DNA of 64,000 nt from contig BSBK01009263.1 of NCBI GenBank assembly GCA_027943335.1, positions 186,001 through 250,000 on the forward strand. Direction: 5' to 3'. This document shows, piece by piece, positions 1-13,390 of the stretch. Source of the DNA: Chamaecyparis obtusa (Eukaryota > Streptophyta > Pinopsida > Cupressales > Cupressaceae). Position 1 is the stretch's first letter, and each line of letters opens with the position of its first letter. A program made the translations under genes and the position numbers. The notes under the pieces were generated by a model. It searched no databases and had not been told where the DNA came from. It saw nothing but the letters and a program-made list of their open reading frames with translations.

Positions 1-2640
1 CATTACTCTATAAAAACATCATATTATTTAATGTGCATTTGTATGCTTCATTAAAATCCTTAGTCAGCCTTAGATCCAAGAGTGCATCCGAAAACAACTT
101 TCCAATTTCTCACAAAGTCGGCCTTAGTGATTGCCAACAAGTTATACTAAGTTTACTATCTTCACATCCAATCAACTAAACATATCTCTTCGATAATGTA
201 ATATTAACATGTGTTACCTTACACATGTATTCATTCATGTCCTTCAAGAATGTAGCTACGATCGTATGCCTTTAGGAAGCTTCTGTGAGGTTTTCTAAGC
301 TTTTTGTATCAGACTGGGTAACATGAACAGTCTATGGACTTAGGCATTTTTCCTTCATCAACCACATACAAACATATTCATGATGTCCAATATGTGTGAT
401 CATAAATTTGATAATTGTTTCCATAAATGAAAACATTCTATATGTTCATGTACTTACATGTCAATATATGTACATGTGTTGACCACTTGCCAATAACACA
501 AAGCAATTACTAGTTTTACACAACACCCAACATAAGCATCAAAACTAACTTTGCCACATTCACAAGGGGGTATAAATTAATATCATACATTATTCACATT
601 TGATCATAACTTTCATGGTTTCCATAAATTACAACATCTAATGGCATTATTATTCCCAATTTCACTTTCACGTGAGCATGTACCAACCTGATATATACAC
701 ATCTCAATGTCATATTTTCTCATTACATGAGATAATAATGTTTATCGGTTAGATGACTTATACTACTAATAATCCATATAAATTAATAATACGTTATGCT
801 AGGAAATTAATTTTACCACCAACAATCACTATCAACAAAACTTACTATAATTCATTTAAAAATGCATTCAATCAAAGCTATTCTCCAATAGTCAATCATA
901 TATCCTTTGCATAGTTATTTTAGAGTCTCACGATACCAATTTAACAATTTATCATAACAACCATTGAATAATGCAAGAAAGAATATAAATTTAACTAATC
1001 TTTGATTACATACCAACAACTAGATAATACAAAATAGGAAAGACTATGCATACATACAATAGGAAATAATGAAAAGAATATTCAGCAAAGATACCTTCAA
1101 ACTATCTCCAACATAATAAGACAAGAATTTAAAACAAAGTAGGATAAAAGACCAAGGGATGATGAACATAAATGTATAGGATCCAACAATACTTATATTA
1201 AAATACATGATGTAATCTTAATATTTAGCATATCAAGAACATAAATATAACTAATACACCAACTAATGCCTCACAATTCAATCCTTTCTAAGTTTCCTTA
1301 CTCATCCATTCCTTAGGAACTAATGCTTTAGGCCACATAACATCACATAAGAAATTGCATATAACACTTGGAAGGATACAAACAAGGTCAAATTAGCAAT
1401 CAGCACAAAGAAATCACATTCTAATTTTCTTCCAAGGCCTAAAACCTAAGCTAACTATACTAACATGGGAAAAAATACTATCCAAAGATCCCAGTGTTGC
1501 AACTTGGGCTAAGATATGAAACATAACACCTGAGCTAAGAAACCCTTAGTACAAGAACAAAATTACACACTAAAATTTACAAAAAAAGTGATTTATTGTT
1601 AGAAATTTAAAAAAAAAAACTAATTTCATCTAATAAACTTATAACATCTAATGCATCATAAGTATAATAATTATTATGGACAAGTGGAAATTAACATCGA
1701 TTAACAAACTATGTCTTCGATAGAATTCCTTAACATCACTACTATGCAATGATTCTAAAATAACAATGATTCATCAATTGTCAATGTAATAGATATAACA
1801 CTAAGAACATCTACGACTAGGTTATTTTTAAATCACCAAACTAAATTTTTTGATGAGGACCTTTCAACACGAGATAAGATAAAACATATTATCACTATAA
1901 ATCTAGCAATTAATACTGCATACCTAAGTTGTGCTTCCTTGTTTCTTAACAATGTTCCAATACCTCTATCTACACACACATCTTCACAAATAGATGTATA
2001 ACATTAGATTCACTAACATTAAATACATGATCATAGTAATACCTTTCTTATTATCTTATCTAGAAAAAATATATTTAATAATAGACATTGCTTAGAGGGT
2101 TGGACCTAGGTCTCATGGGCTCATCACTAATGGCCTTGCCTACATAATACACAAGGACTTCGTAGTTTGACAAGTGAATCATTAACCCTATCATAAAGAT
2201 TTATTATAGTAAGAGTATATAAGACATTATATGTTAATATATGTTTTATAAAATATACTATAGGTATACAACCCTATCTAGGGTAGAGTCCCAAGCCAAG
2301 TTCATCGTCAAATATCACCTACTAGGTGGATAGAGAAAAAACCATATCAAGGATAATATTCCAACTTTCAAGGAAACAATAAGGTATCCAAAATAATGTA
2401 ACACATATAAAGGTTAGCGTGAAGTATGAGAAGAAAATACTAGACTTCCACTCATAAAGTATTACAACATAAACATAAGTAAATTTTATTATTCAATTAA
2501 TCCCTCTTCCTAATTGATGTGCACATATAATTCATGTGAGATTTTATTCCATAGTCACCTAAGGATACTTCATAATAGAGAATGGAAGGATATGAACACA
2601 AATTCCCATAAGAATACATTATCATTTGGTTTATAAGTGA
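1..2640. other. AT-rich intergenic sequence, no gene seen
   Basis: No reading frame of useful length, no splice-supported exon and no recognisable LTR boundary is visible on either strand. The sequence is uniformly AT-rich with many short homopolymer runs. It may be a very old repeat remnant, but nothing here supports a specific assignment. Confidence 0.6.
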
Positions 2641-3777
2641 TGCCTATTTACCAGGTTTTCACCAAGGCACTATTTTCATTTTTACAATTTTTTTTCTCTT
2701 TTTTTTTCATTTTTTTGATTGTTTTGGTTGATGCATCAAAGCGCCTGTTTACCAAGTTTTCACCAAGATGATTATTTTTTAGGACCTTTTCAAAATTTTA
2801 AGGTTTTTTTTAGGATCATTTATCTATTATTTTTGGATTTTTCTTCTTTTTTTGGGAAATTTTTTAGGAACTTTTTTCACTTTTTAGATTTTTAGAGATT
2901 ACTCATTCTCAAGAAAGATCACATTTTTTTGCCCCCAATGTCTAGAAAGGTATAGGACATGATGGATAGATTAGCAAGATGATGGATGAAGTGGAAATAT
3001 AATGAGGGATGAAGTGAGTGAATGTGACCCTCAGGGATAGTCTCCTCAAGATTAGCCAAGCTAGGGAAATGGAATATAGTAATGTAGGCTCATGAAGAGG
3101 CATTAGATATGATATAGTATAATGAGCTGGTATCATGAAAGAATGTGATCCAAAAGGGTGGACATGTCAAGAGACTCCTATTAATAAATTTTTCATTTTC
3201 TCATTCTTCATTTTGATCAAGACCAAGGGGTCAATTTGGATAAGCCATGTATAGGATCACGCAATGACGATAAGGGGTGATAGAGATTATGAGTGGATGG
3301 TTTGAGATAATGGAAAGCATTCTTAGTAATAGTGATGACCAATTTTGGATAAGCAAGATCAGGATGAGGTAGCATGGATGGAAGCAAATGAGTAAGCTAA
3401 TGGAAAGGATAGAAAATGGTAGGATATATGATGCTCATGAATAAGTTCAACCATATCAAGATAAGACATGAAAAGAGGAATTATGGATGCACATGAAATA
3501 GTTAGTGTGGATGAATCTTGCCCCTAGGTATAGAATGCAAGAGGGAGGAATTGTGCATGACACCTGTTTACTAGATTTTCATCATCTGGTACTTGTCCAA
3601 GGTGCTAGAAGTAGGGGTTTTCACCATAGGAAAAATTTATTTCATTTTACTTTTTCTACCAAGGTGCCTGTTTACCAGGTTTTTACAATGGAACTTTTTC
3701 AATTTTTATTTTTTTTATTATTTTTAAAAGGAGTTCAAACTTGTTTCTCTTTGAATAATACAACTTTGAGGGGTAGT
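2641..3777. repeat. Region with a recurring 'cctgtttaccaggttttcacc' motif
   Basis: A short motif recurs at about 2646, 2741, 3564 and 3667, each time next to a T-rich run. The copies differ by a few bases, and spacing is irregular, so this is not a simple tandem array. The rest is AT-rich and without convincing coding sequence. It could be the remains of a retroelement LTR or untranslated region; that is inference only. Confidence 0.35.
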
Positions 3778-5740
3778 CTATGATGGGGTAAGACTGCTAA
3801 AATATATGCTCAAAGATGTTGATTGGGTGATTTTAAGGATATGATATGAAGGATGAGGAATATAATGGCTAAGGATTTTGTGTAGGATGAGATAAGGGGA
3901 ATGGAATGATATGGAATGAGAGGATAAGGAGAATTTATAGGGGTTGGATAGTGGATAGGGTATTGAAAGGCTTGTGTAGGGGTAGATGGAAATGGTAATA
4001 ATATAAACATCAACACACACCTTGAATGGTAGTGGATGAATGGAGCAAAAATAGATGGAATTGCCTGAGGCTTTGATGTATGAGGTGATGAAATTTGTAT
4101 GGAAGGAGATGGAGTGAAAACCTTTGGAAGCTTGTATGTCGACACTGATTTTTATTTTGTGTTCAAGTTTTTTAAGAGAGAGTTGGGAATCCACATAGCT
4201 TTTGATTTTTATTTACTTTTAGGTGCTTTATATTGCAATTCTTCTATGATGGATTTAAGAACTATTATATTCTTTAATTTTCCTCTTTGCTTAGTGGACC
4301 TTTGTGGTCTCTTGAATGTTTACTTTTTCTTTGTAGTCACATGTTGATTATTTAGGACATGGTGATCTTAAAATGTAAGTGGATTCTTGTATTTTTTATT
4401 TTTATGTTGTACATCCAAATTGCTTCTAAAAGACTTGGGAATCATGGATGAATGAGGTTGATATGACAGGTTTAGATGGATGGATGGAAATTTCTCAAGG
4501 ATGCATGTATTTTTGATATTGTGGTATGATGGGGGTAGTGGATGACAAGATAGGAGTGAGAGGTATAGTGGATGGGGGGATAAAAGGGCCCAATATAGAT
4601 GGAAGATATGAATTTTTTCACTTTGGGATATAAGGAACAAGGATGGATTTGGATGATGAAAATAGATAATGGATAGGGATATCAACATTTGTAAAGTGAG
4701 TAGCATGGCCAAGGCTCTCATTTGTAAGATCCATCTTTATGTCAATATCCTCATGAGTATCTTTAATAGGAGAAAGTTTGATATGAACAAATGAAGCTTG
4801 GGGGCATTTATTCTTATACAAAGGAGTAGGAAAAATGGGAGGTTTTTGAGACGGATATGGAGGAGTATGAAAAGGAGTTGTTGGGGTATTCCAATCTTGA
4901 CAAGTGTCTTTGGATAATTTAGGAAGATTACTTTTCTCTTGATTTTAAATAAGATCATTAGAGATGATGGAAGGAATATCTTGATCATGATTAGGATATA
5001 GATATGTTATAGGAGGTGGTGGGATATCTTCTTGGAAGAGGTGAATGGATATGAGGGGATCATGGGACACTTGGAATATAAGATCTTAGTCAAAAATTGG
5101 ATAGGACTGGATAATGTCTTGATCTTGATCTTCATCGGTATTTATTTCTTTATACTTTGGATTATCCTCTTTACATGAAGCCACTCCTAAGGACAAGGTA
5201 GGAGTTAGGATCTACATAGGATATTCTTGAAGGGTTTATGGAGGATCATTTGGAATAGATATTGAAGCACGTGAAATCTTGGGATCTATGGTCTTTGAAG
5301 AAATTTTTTAGCAAGATGGAGATTAGCTTGGACTTCTTTTAGAGGTAACCCTTGAGGGTATACATAGTCAGCATGAAAAGGATTAGGTTGTGTTCAATGA
5401 AGTCATTTTGGATAAATTTTCTACTTTAGGAGGTGAATGAATGTTGGAATAAGTAGAGTCTACATGAGAACCATTATATTGGTAAACATATTGTCCTTTT
5501 TATATTTAACTCTTTATCTGCCCAAAATCCCTTGAGAGACAATATGAATATGAACAATTGGAAAGTTTTTGTCCTTTTAACTAACTTCCCTCTGAATTTT
5601 AATAGGTACACCTTCCTTATGTGAAATATATGCAATGAATTTTTTCTATTCTAAATCCAAATGGGGTATGTTCTAAACCAAATAATAGAAGAGGTAACCA
5701 AATTAGCCCTCGGTGAGAAACTAACCTAGGCAATGATTTT
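3778..5740 (-). pseudogene. Heavily decayed low-complexity ORF remnants, probably retroelement
   Basis: The minus strand carries stop-broken frames rich in Ser, Pro, Tyr and Ile, with repeated short 'SIPY/PYPL'-like words around 3800-4190 and again around 4400-4990. The purine-rich plus strand (repeated 'ggatg' and 'gatgg') produces this composition, so part of the apparent coding is compositional. No domain is recognisable. Its position among minus-strand retroelement pieces suggests a degenerate gag or linker region, but no cysteine knuckle or protease motif supports that. Confidence 0.25.
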
Positions 5741-6243
5741 GATCTTAAACTCTAACCAACTCCGTGATTTCAGAGTGCTTATGAATTCACATCAGTGGTG
5801 ATCCAACAATGAATTCTACTTGAATGAATGAAATGCAGTAAAACAACACAGATAAATATAATCTAAGTAGGACACACGAGTATTTTCCCAACCTCCAAGT
5901 AATGCTCTGATCACCATAGATTAATTGCACTAAAGAATAGAAACAAAAATCTGTCTGTTCTCTATTTTCAATCCAACTTAAGGAAAACAAACATTCAAAC
6001 TTATAAAAGCATGGAACAGTAAATAAATGGTACAAAAAAAATTCCAAATTGACTCCACAACAAGATGTATTTCACACAAAAAATTAGCTGACCTGTTCAT
6101 TGACTTTTGAAATGTTACATATAGGCTTCAAGAGTTAAGCCATTACAAAATCCATCAAATCGATTCATATTCTAAAAAGTCAGTAAATGGCAAGTGGCCA
6201 TTTATGGATTATATAATGTTTATCAAAAAGAAAGAGGGAAAAT
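5741..6243 (-). other. Possible LTR remnant downstream of the unknown minus-strand ORF
   Basis: This stretch lies directly after the stop of the 1,094-codon ORF on the minus strand, where a 3' untranslated region and LTR would be expected. It has no coding content. No paired copy is visible elsewhere in the window, so no LTR ends can be drawn. The assignment rests on position alone. Confidence 0.25.
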
Positions 6244-9200
6244 TTATTTGCTCTTCACTGACTTCTTCGCCTTCTCCAACTTAACCTTATGAGCTTTGGT
6301 GGCTGCAAGAATTGGAATCATATTTTCAAAATCTGGAATGTACACTTTTTTCAATCTTATGAGCCAACGGGAATGATACTTCTCTATGCATTTTGTAGCA
6401 TCCTTTCTGGGTTGCATCTTCATCATGGCTTTATATATGCGTCCACCGAGTTGCTAAAGATCTGGTATTCTATCAAGGTGAGACCCAGATAACTCTACAA
6501 CCTGGTCCAAGAAGTCAGAGAATGACTTCTGCATATTGGTTATACCAATTGGACTCTTCCCATCTCTGCTAGCTTGACATTTGGAGTGAAGACCTATCAA
6601 ATATACAAATATTTTACTTTTATCTTTGGTGACTTCCTCATCGGTCATCTTCATTCCCACCTCTACCTTGATTATCATCTCCATTTTGAATTCTACCCCT
6701 TGGAGCCATTCGATCAGAGGTTCATCCCCTTTCTGAAATATGTTGTCCTTGATTGCATCTTTAGTCTTCATCATGAGTAGCCAATTCAGTAGCACCATGC
6801 ACTCTTCACATCTCAACCTTTCCACTATGAGTGTCTACATATGTCCTTTGAGAGATTCCTTCTCTACCTCTAACTATAAAAATCCATTTTCAAGCTTCTC
6901 AATGGCTACAAGACCTTCATACCTGAGATGTTCAATCCACCTCCTACCAATATGCCTAAAATGCCTATCCTCTTACAACTTAGGAAGTATTGCTTGGTTC
7001 TCAGCTACAGTAGGATCAAATGTTATTAGATAATTGTGTAGGCCTGCTACAAGAGTGACCAAATGCTTGATGAAGTTAGTCATTTCTTTGATCTCTGCCT
7101 TGAGTCGATTCTTAGTGACTTTGAGTTCTTCAAGCTCTTCCTTGATCAAGACATTACTAGACTTCCACAAGTCTACCTTGGTATCATGGCAGGCGAGCCC
7201 CATGTCTAAGAACGAGAGTCCAAAGTTTGAGGTAGTAAGATCTTTAATTCTACCATCCTTTAGAGGCTTGGCTATTTCCATAGTCGAGTGCTCTATGTCT
7301 GGATCTCAACCAAGAGTAGTTAGAGTCCTATTTTTTTTAGCCTTACTTATGACTGAACCTGATTGCATTGCCAGTGAGAGCATCTCACTACTGGGAGTGC
7401 CTTGCTCAACCCTTTTTCTTTTCCACTCCAGAGTGGTATCAATCCATTATTCTACACTTGTGACCTTTGTCATAGAAAGTAATTCTTCTATGAATAATTT
7501 ATTGATAATAGGAGGAGAAGCTTTAGGCTTGGAAGTGAAAGGATTAATTTGCGGAGAAGAAATGCTCTTCTCCTTTTGAGGAGACTCCAAGTGCTCATCC
7601 ATCTCATTAGTTTCTAAACTTCTACTCTGGTCACCAACCTCAACAATGGTATGAGCCCCTTGTCTATGAGTGTCACCTTATATTTCAATAGTTCCTCCAT
7701 GTGCTTGCTGCTCTAGTTTCGTGGCTCTAACAATTTCTTATGTCAGCTTGTCATATTTCTCAACTTCAGCTTCTTTAGTTGAACCAATGACTAGAGATGG
7801 ACCTACTCCACAAGTTTTCTCAATTGGGATCTCTTTTTTTGGTGGTTGATCATCTCCATGTGCTGGTTAAGCTAGTCCCTTGGCTACAGATGAAGTTGGC
7901 AATGAAGAGGATGTAGGAGCACTCACCAGCTCGACTACAAGATCTTGTTGAGTAGTAGGCTTCCCAGGCCTCTTTTTCCTTCCCATCTTCCACTGTGACC
8001 ACTTATCAGTTCTCTTAATTATTTTAGCCATTAAGACTTCCAACTCTTCTATAGCTTGACCTTGAACTGGCTCTGAGCTCATAGGGTAAGGTTTGATCTG
8101 GTCTCTATATGTATCAGTGTACATGTGTTCACCATCATCGACAATTCCCTCAACATTAATGTTGACATTGAACAACTTGATTTGTTCAATGGTCAGTCTT
8201 GAGTAGAACCTCTCCTGGCTCTCTAGCTCATCTTTGCAATTTTCCCAACAATCCTCAATTTTAGGGATATGCCTAATCACAGAGCCAATTTGAAGATGAT
8301 CTTTGGCATAACTCACTTGATCAAACTATGGTCTCAACACCTCATACTTCTCTGGCTTATATCTACTTTTGAAAGCCTTTATCACATTCTTAGCATTTGG
8401 TCTTGATGTGTAGCTATAAGCTCCAATGGTAACGGGGAATTCATATCCCTTCTTCTTAATTCCCACACTAATCAGATTCACTTGCAACATCTATTGGCTC
8501 ACCTCTACGAGCATGATCATGTCATCGGGGTAGATTGACAGCTTCATGGGAAAATCATCAAAACCTGCAAGATAAAGGTATGAGAAACTAGAAAGTTGAA
8601 TGAAGAAGCTCCCAAATTGGGTGATGAATTCCATGGCCTCTGGTGGGAACCTCTGCTCTGGGCATCCTTGCAATTCTCTGCACAACCTCATTGTAAATGA
8701 GTCATTAACTTTAATGAACTCGACATAGCTATTTTGTAACTTCAAATGAGGGAAGAAATCATAAATTTTCACATCATCTTCATATTCTTCTAGCCTAGGG
8801 AGTCCTAGCCACACTTGCAATGTAGCTAAAACATAGATCAAATAGGAAGACATATAAAACTTTTTCTAATATTTGGCAATATTCAAGGCATTGGATAGAT
8901 TTTCACTTGCCACTTTAGCCTAGTCTATATAATGATGCTCAACACATATTACCTGGACCAAGAAGTAGTGTTCTATGAAATTCCATGCATCACTTTCACC
9001 TTTTATCCTGTAAAGGAGCACCAGGATGTCGATGATTTCGGCCTTCAAATCTGTCCCAAAAAGTTTCTTTGGCACTTTTCCCTTTATGCTTCTGGCCTTG
9101 TGAAACCATGAGTTCATGATCTCTTTCCTCCACCTCATCTTCTTCTCATTATATTCTTAATTTTTTATCGAGAAGTTCATATTTGAAAATTATGCTCGCT

Positions 9201-9525
9201 CTAGGATACAGAGACTATTTTGCATGGATTCTCTATCAATGGAGATGAGTACTATGTCATCTAGTAGCAGAATCTATTTTGTATCTGGGTTGAATCTCGT
9301 TATACATTCTCAAATTAGTTCAGGAGCATGTACTGCAACAGGAAATCTAGCAGCTTTGACCAAACCACTACCTTTGAGTTTTTGTGACATGGGATGGAGA
9401 TTTTCTTCATTCAATCTTTTATGTAGATTGCCTAGATCATAGAATCTAAGGGATGTATTTGTCAAATTATGCCATTCAAATGTAATCCCATTCAATCCAT
9501 TGAAACCCATAAATCTAGTAACCAT
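6244..9525 (-). pseudogene. Unidentified ~1,094-codon ORF downstream of gypsy pol (copy A)
   Basis: All open segments between 9525 and 6244 lie in one minus-strand frame, 3,282 nt in total, interrupted by stop codons but by no detectable frameshift. The N-terminal third is mixed helical sequence, with a 'WNFIEHYFLV' segment near residue 150 and 'MSSYLIYVLATLQVW' near residue 225. A hydrophilic Ser/Thr/Pro/Lys-rich linker follows near residues 480-560. The C-terminal third (7281 to 6244) is charged and coiled-coil-like. No catalytic motif, CCHC knuckle, signal peptide or convincing membrane segment is seen. It follows gypsy pol on the same strand after a 1.45-kb spacer with a TATA-like site. 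An Athila/Tat-type extra (env-position) ORF is one explanation; a separate non-autonomous element is another. Function unknown. A second copy lies at 16961-19624. Confidence 0.6.
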
Positions 9526-10983
9526 AGCTTCTGATTATGCTTTGATTTATTGTCAAGGAGCTTTGGAGAATGTCGTAAGATGATTTGAGAAATTATGGGA
9601 AATCAAAGGCATATGAAAAATATGTGAACAAATGGTGATTTTTGCTTAATAGTTTAAGTCTTTTATAAACAGTCTACTTCCTTACTATTACTTTCCATAT
9701 CTCATACCACACGAGTGATAGATTTTCAAAAAAATATGTTAAACTTCTAACGTTAAGATTTGAATTAAATGCATCTTATTAACGGCCTTAATAAATCACA
9801 TTTACCCGTTTGGAGTAGTTGTAATAGTAACTTAATTGGCACATTGGATTTTTACTTTTCTGCTTCTCTCAATTCATCACCTTTGTCAAAAAACTCACAT
9901 CGAAGGTAGAAACCCGATTGTGGAGAAGCTAGTGGGGTGATTTTCTGAAAATCCGCAACTGACCCATTTCTTTAGAAATTTCTTTTAGATATCAAAGCAG
10001 GTTATCTTCATCATAACAAATCATTCAATCCCCATGATTTCTTATGCTTATTCCTTCACAAGTTGTCGCTTCTCACAAATTGACCTTCTTAGGTGATTTT
10101 CCAATAAGGGAGAAGCTAAAAACTAGTTCTCTAAATAAGTCTCTTACTCACTTTCTCATATTCTAAGGCTGTTTTATCCACTGTAGGGGCTCAATCTTAC
10201 TTCCTCAAAATCTAGGCACTTGGATTTTGGGAATCTCCAATACACTTTCAACTTTCCTTCGGAAAACAACTTCTGTAGAAAGGAATCCTCCAATGGGGAA
10301 GTTCATTACAGCTTCTCTGCCAAGCCACTTTTCTGTACCTAACTCACTCTTAACCCAAGAATCTCAATCTCTAGGCCTTGTCGATATGCTTGATGATTCA
10401 TGTGCTCTCTTCCCATAGAAAATTACCTTCATGGGCCGAAACCCACCGAGGAGAAGGTTATTTTCAGTTTCCTGACAAAGAGGAGAGATGTAAATTTGAA
10501 GTTTCTCATCCATATGAATGTCATCAATAGAACCAAAGGAATAAAAGTCTTTATCGAATTAGGAACTATAACTTACCCATCCCTAGGATGAAATCAAAAA
10601 CCAACCCGACTTAAAAGTAGAAAGAGGAATGAAAGGGTTATTCAATAAAGACCACCTATCCTAGGGGAATTCTAGACTTAGACTCTAGTCCATTATCTCA
10701 AAAATCATGACTCTATCTAAACACAAGGTATCCACTTTGGTTTTAGAGTGAAGAACAAAAGTGGGGAAAAAGCTTGCTCTATCTGGGGACTTGGATATGT
10801 TCATATCTAAGCAAGGAATCTAAATCTCTAGTTTTCACAAAGTTAAATGAAAAGGTGGCTCACAACAAAACTAAAGCAAAGGAAGGGAATAGGAAAGGAA
10901 AAAAAAGTGAGGGAAAACTAAACTAAGGAAAATAGAAACAACAATTAAACGTAACTATCATACAATATAGGGGTTACCTGCTT
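9526..10983 (-). other. Spacer between gypsy pol and the downstream ORF
   Basis: No frame is open for long here. The segment is conserved in the second copy (26825-28085), so it belongs to the same repeat unit. It contains a TATA-like site close to the ORF and could be a 3' untranslated region, an internal promoter region, or a recombined LTR. No terminal TG/CA pair with a target duplication or primer site could be placed, so I do not call it an LTR. Confidence 0.45.
9657..9672 (-). promoter_or_regulatory. TATA-like box upstream of the unknown ORF
   Basis: On the minus strand this reads gtttataaaagac, about 130 bp upstream of the first ATG of the long ORF. The same word is preserved at 26978-26993 in the second copy despite many differences around it. 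It is a plausible core promoter for the ORF; no transcript evidence is available. Confidence 0.35.
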
Positions 10984-13390
10984 TCAATTTACAACTTGAT
11001 ATAATTTCAAATCTTGACCATTATAGGTCAAAGGTAGTACTTCACCATTTGGATACACCAATTTGAAAGATTTTTTGTCAAAGGCCTAATGGATGATGAA
11101 TGGTCCTTTCTAGAGTGTCTCAAACTTGCCATGCATTCCTTTAGGTTCCCTTTGTTTATCCCATAGTAGAACTCGATCTCCAACCATGAACTTCCTTGGT
11201 TTCAATTTCTTGTCAAAGAGGTTCTTCACCCACATCTAATGTTCTATGATATGATCAACAATCTTCTCTCGTTCTTCCTCAAGTTTATTCAGATACATAA
11301 TTCATTTTTCCAACCCATCCTTATAGGTGCCATCTTTGACCATTGTTCTCAACTTGCTAGTAGCCAATTCTAGAGGTAGGGGAAGACTTGCCTCAAATCT
11401 ATATACCAGCTCGAAAGATAAAATACCAATTTCCCTCTTTGAAGTTACTCTGTCAGCCTAGAGTGCTTTGTGAATTTTCTTGCGCCAAGTCCTTTGGTTA
11501 TCCGATACAAGCTTCCTCACTATATTTACCAGGTTCTTATTACTTGATTCAGATTGACCATTCCCTTGTAGGAAATAATTAGATGAATGACTAGCTATTA
11601 TTCCATACTCAAAATAGAAATTGGTAATTTCAGTAGAAGAAAAGTAAGTTGCATTATCGCTGACTAGTTTAATAGGCACACCAAATCTTACCATAATGTT
11701 TTCTTTGATGAATTTGCACACTACTTTGGAGGTAGTCTTATTTGTTTCCTTCACCTCCACCCACTTTTTAAAATATTCATTTGTGGTGATTATATAAGTA
11801 TGACCAACGCTTGACGCAAGATTGATAGGCCCGAGAAAATTGAGACCCCATTGCTGGAAGGGGCCTTCTATTATTACTAGTTTGAGAGGAAGAGTTGTTA
11901 ATTGAGGTTGACCTATGAACATCTTACATCTTTCACACCTAGCCACCCAATGATACACATCTTTGAACATCCCTCACCAATAATAGCATTGCCTCAAAAT
12001 CTTAAATGCAGTTATGGAAGATGAGAAATGCCCACCACAGGCTTCGTCATGGAATGTTTTTAGCAATCTCTCCTATTGTTTCTTGTCTACACACCTAAGA
12101 AAATTTCCATCAACATATTTTTTGTATAATGTACCTTCCCAAGTGACATATTTAGCAACTTTCAACCTTAGGTCTCTCCTTTGTTTGGCTATCAATCTTT
12201 CAGGGCATTCACCATAAGTCAGGAAATATACAATGTCTTCAAACCATGGGTCTTGCAAACTCACCGCCAAAACTAACTGCTCTACTTTAGGCTGATTATC
12301 TTGTTTACCTTCTACCATAGCCTTACACAATGCATTTCCTTGCACCAGCTTAGTAGGCTTTATATCTATGTTATAATCTTGTGTTTTAGCTACCCAAGCC
12401 CCTCTTTTATTGCATCCCACATCTTGTTGGGTTAATATGTTTTTCATAGCAATATCAAGGACAAATACAATTGAGTGAGAATGTAAGATATAAAACTTGA
12501 AGTTCTTCAAAGCTTTCACCACCAAGAAAGCATGCTTCTCAATCTAAGAATATCTTAGCTCATGATCTTTCAGTGGCATGCTCATAAAGGAAATAGGATC
12601 CTGAACTCCTCTATTTTCTTGCATAAGAATAGCTAACAATGTATGTTCAAATGTGTAACAATAAATCATAAAATATTTCTTATAATCTAGGTGGCATAAG
12701 ATAGGGGCGTTGGCTATAGCATCTTTTATATCTTGGAAGGCTCTTTTACCAGGGTCATTCCACTTGAAAGTATGATTACCCTTCATCATGTCCACAATAC
12801 ATTTGGTGATCTCTGAAAATTCAGGGATGAATCTTCTAAGAAAATTTACCTAACCAAAGAATGATTTCACTCCAGTCTTACTTATAGGAAAACTTAGCCT
12901 TTGAATAGCTTTAACTCACTCTGGATCGATCCTGATACCTTCTTGTGATACAATATGACCCAATAGCTTTCCTTCGGTAACACAGAAAATTGACTTCTTA
13001 GGATTTAAAGAAATTCCATGTTCTCTTCACCTTTGCAACACTCTCTCTAGATCCTTAATATGATCGTTCCTTTTCTTACAGAACATAGTTAAGTCATCTA
13101 GATATATAACAATGAACTTATCTTTCATGTCAGCAAAAGACAAATCCATACCTCTTTGAAATGTTGCGCCAGCATTGATAAGACCAAACAACATTCTGTG
13201 ATATGAAAATGTGCCCCAAGGAGTGCTAAATGTCATCTTGTGTTGATCCTTCTCTTCTACTTCAACTTGGTTTTACCTAGAAAAGCCATCAAGCATAGAC
13301 ATCATTTCGGCCCATGCAACTGTCTATAATAAATGATCCATGTTGGGGAGTGCGTAGTTATCTTTTAAAGATGTCTGGTTCAGGGTACTC
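10984..13390 (-). pseudogene. pol: Ty3/gypsy pol remnant: RT, RNase H, integrase
   Basis: One minus-strand frame runs from about 13390 to the stop at 10984, broken only by about 13 premature stops. In order: RT with 'SMLDGFS', 'TPWGTFSYHRMLFGL', 'NAGATFQR' and the catalytic 'YLDD' (near 13100); RNase H ('FKWNDPGKRAFQDIKDAI', about 12780-12560); an RNase H/linker region to 12073; the integrase zinc region ('CERCKMF', about 11945); and the DDE core ('FVSDNATYF'-type and 'GNGQSESSNK'). A GDRVLLW-type C-terminal domain ends at 10984. No chromodomain is seen, and RT/IN wording resembles the Tat/Athila side of gypsy. The RT N-terminus, protease and gag are missing at 13390. Most stops fit CAG to TAG or TGG to TAG change. 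Confidence 0.9.

Noticed and set aside
3778..4194. A 138-codon minus-strand protein gene
   Set aside because: Composition follows the purine-rich plus strand, overlapping frames give similar Ser/Pro/Ile-rich text, and no domain or neighbour supports it.
7034..7579. 181-codon plus-strand open frame
   Set aside because: Antisense shadow of the unknown minus-strand ORF copy A.
9526..10983. Calling the pol-ORF spacer an LTR
   Set aside because: No TG/CA ends, primer site, polypurine tract or paired LTR could be placed around it.
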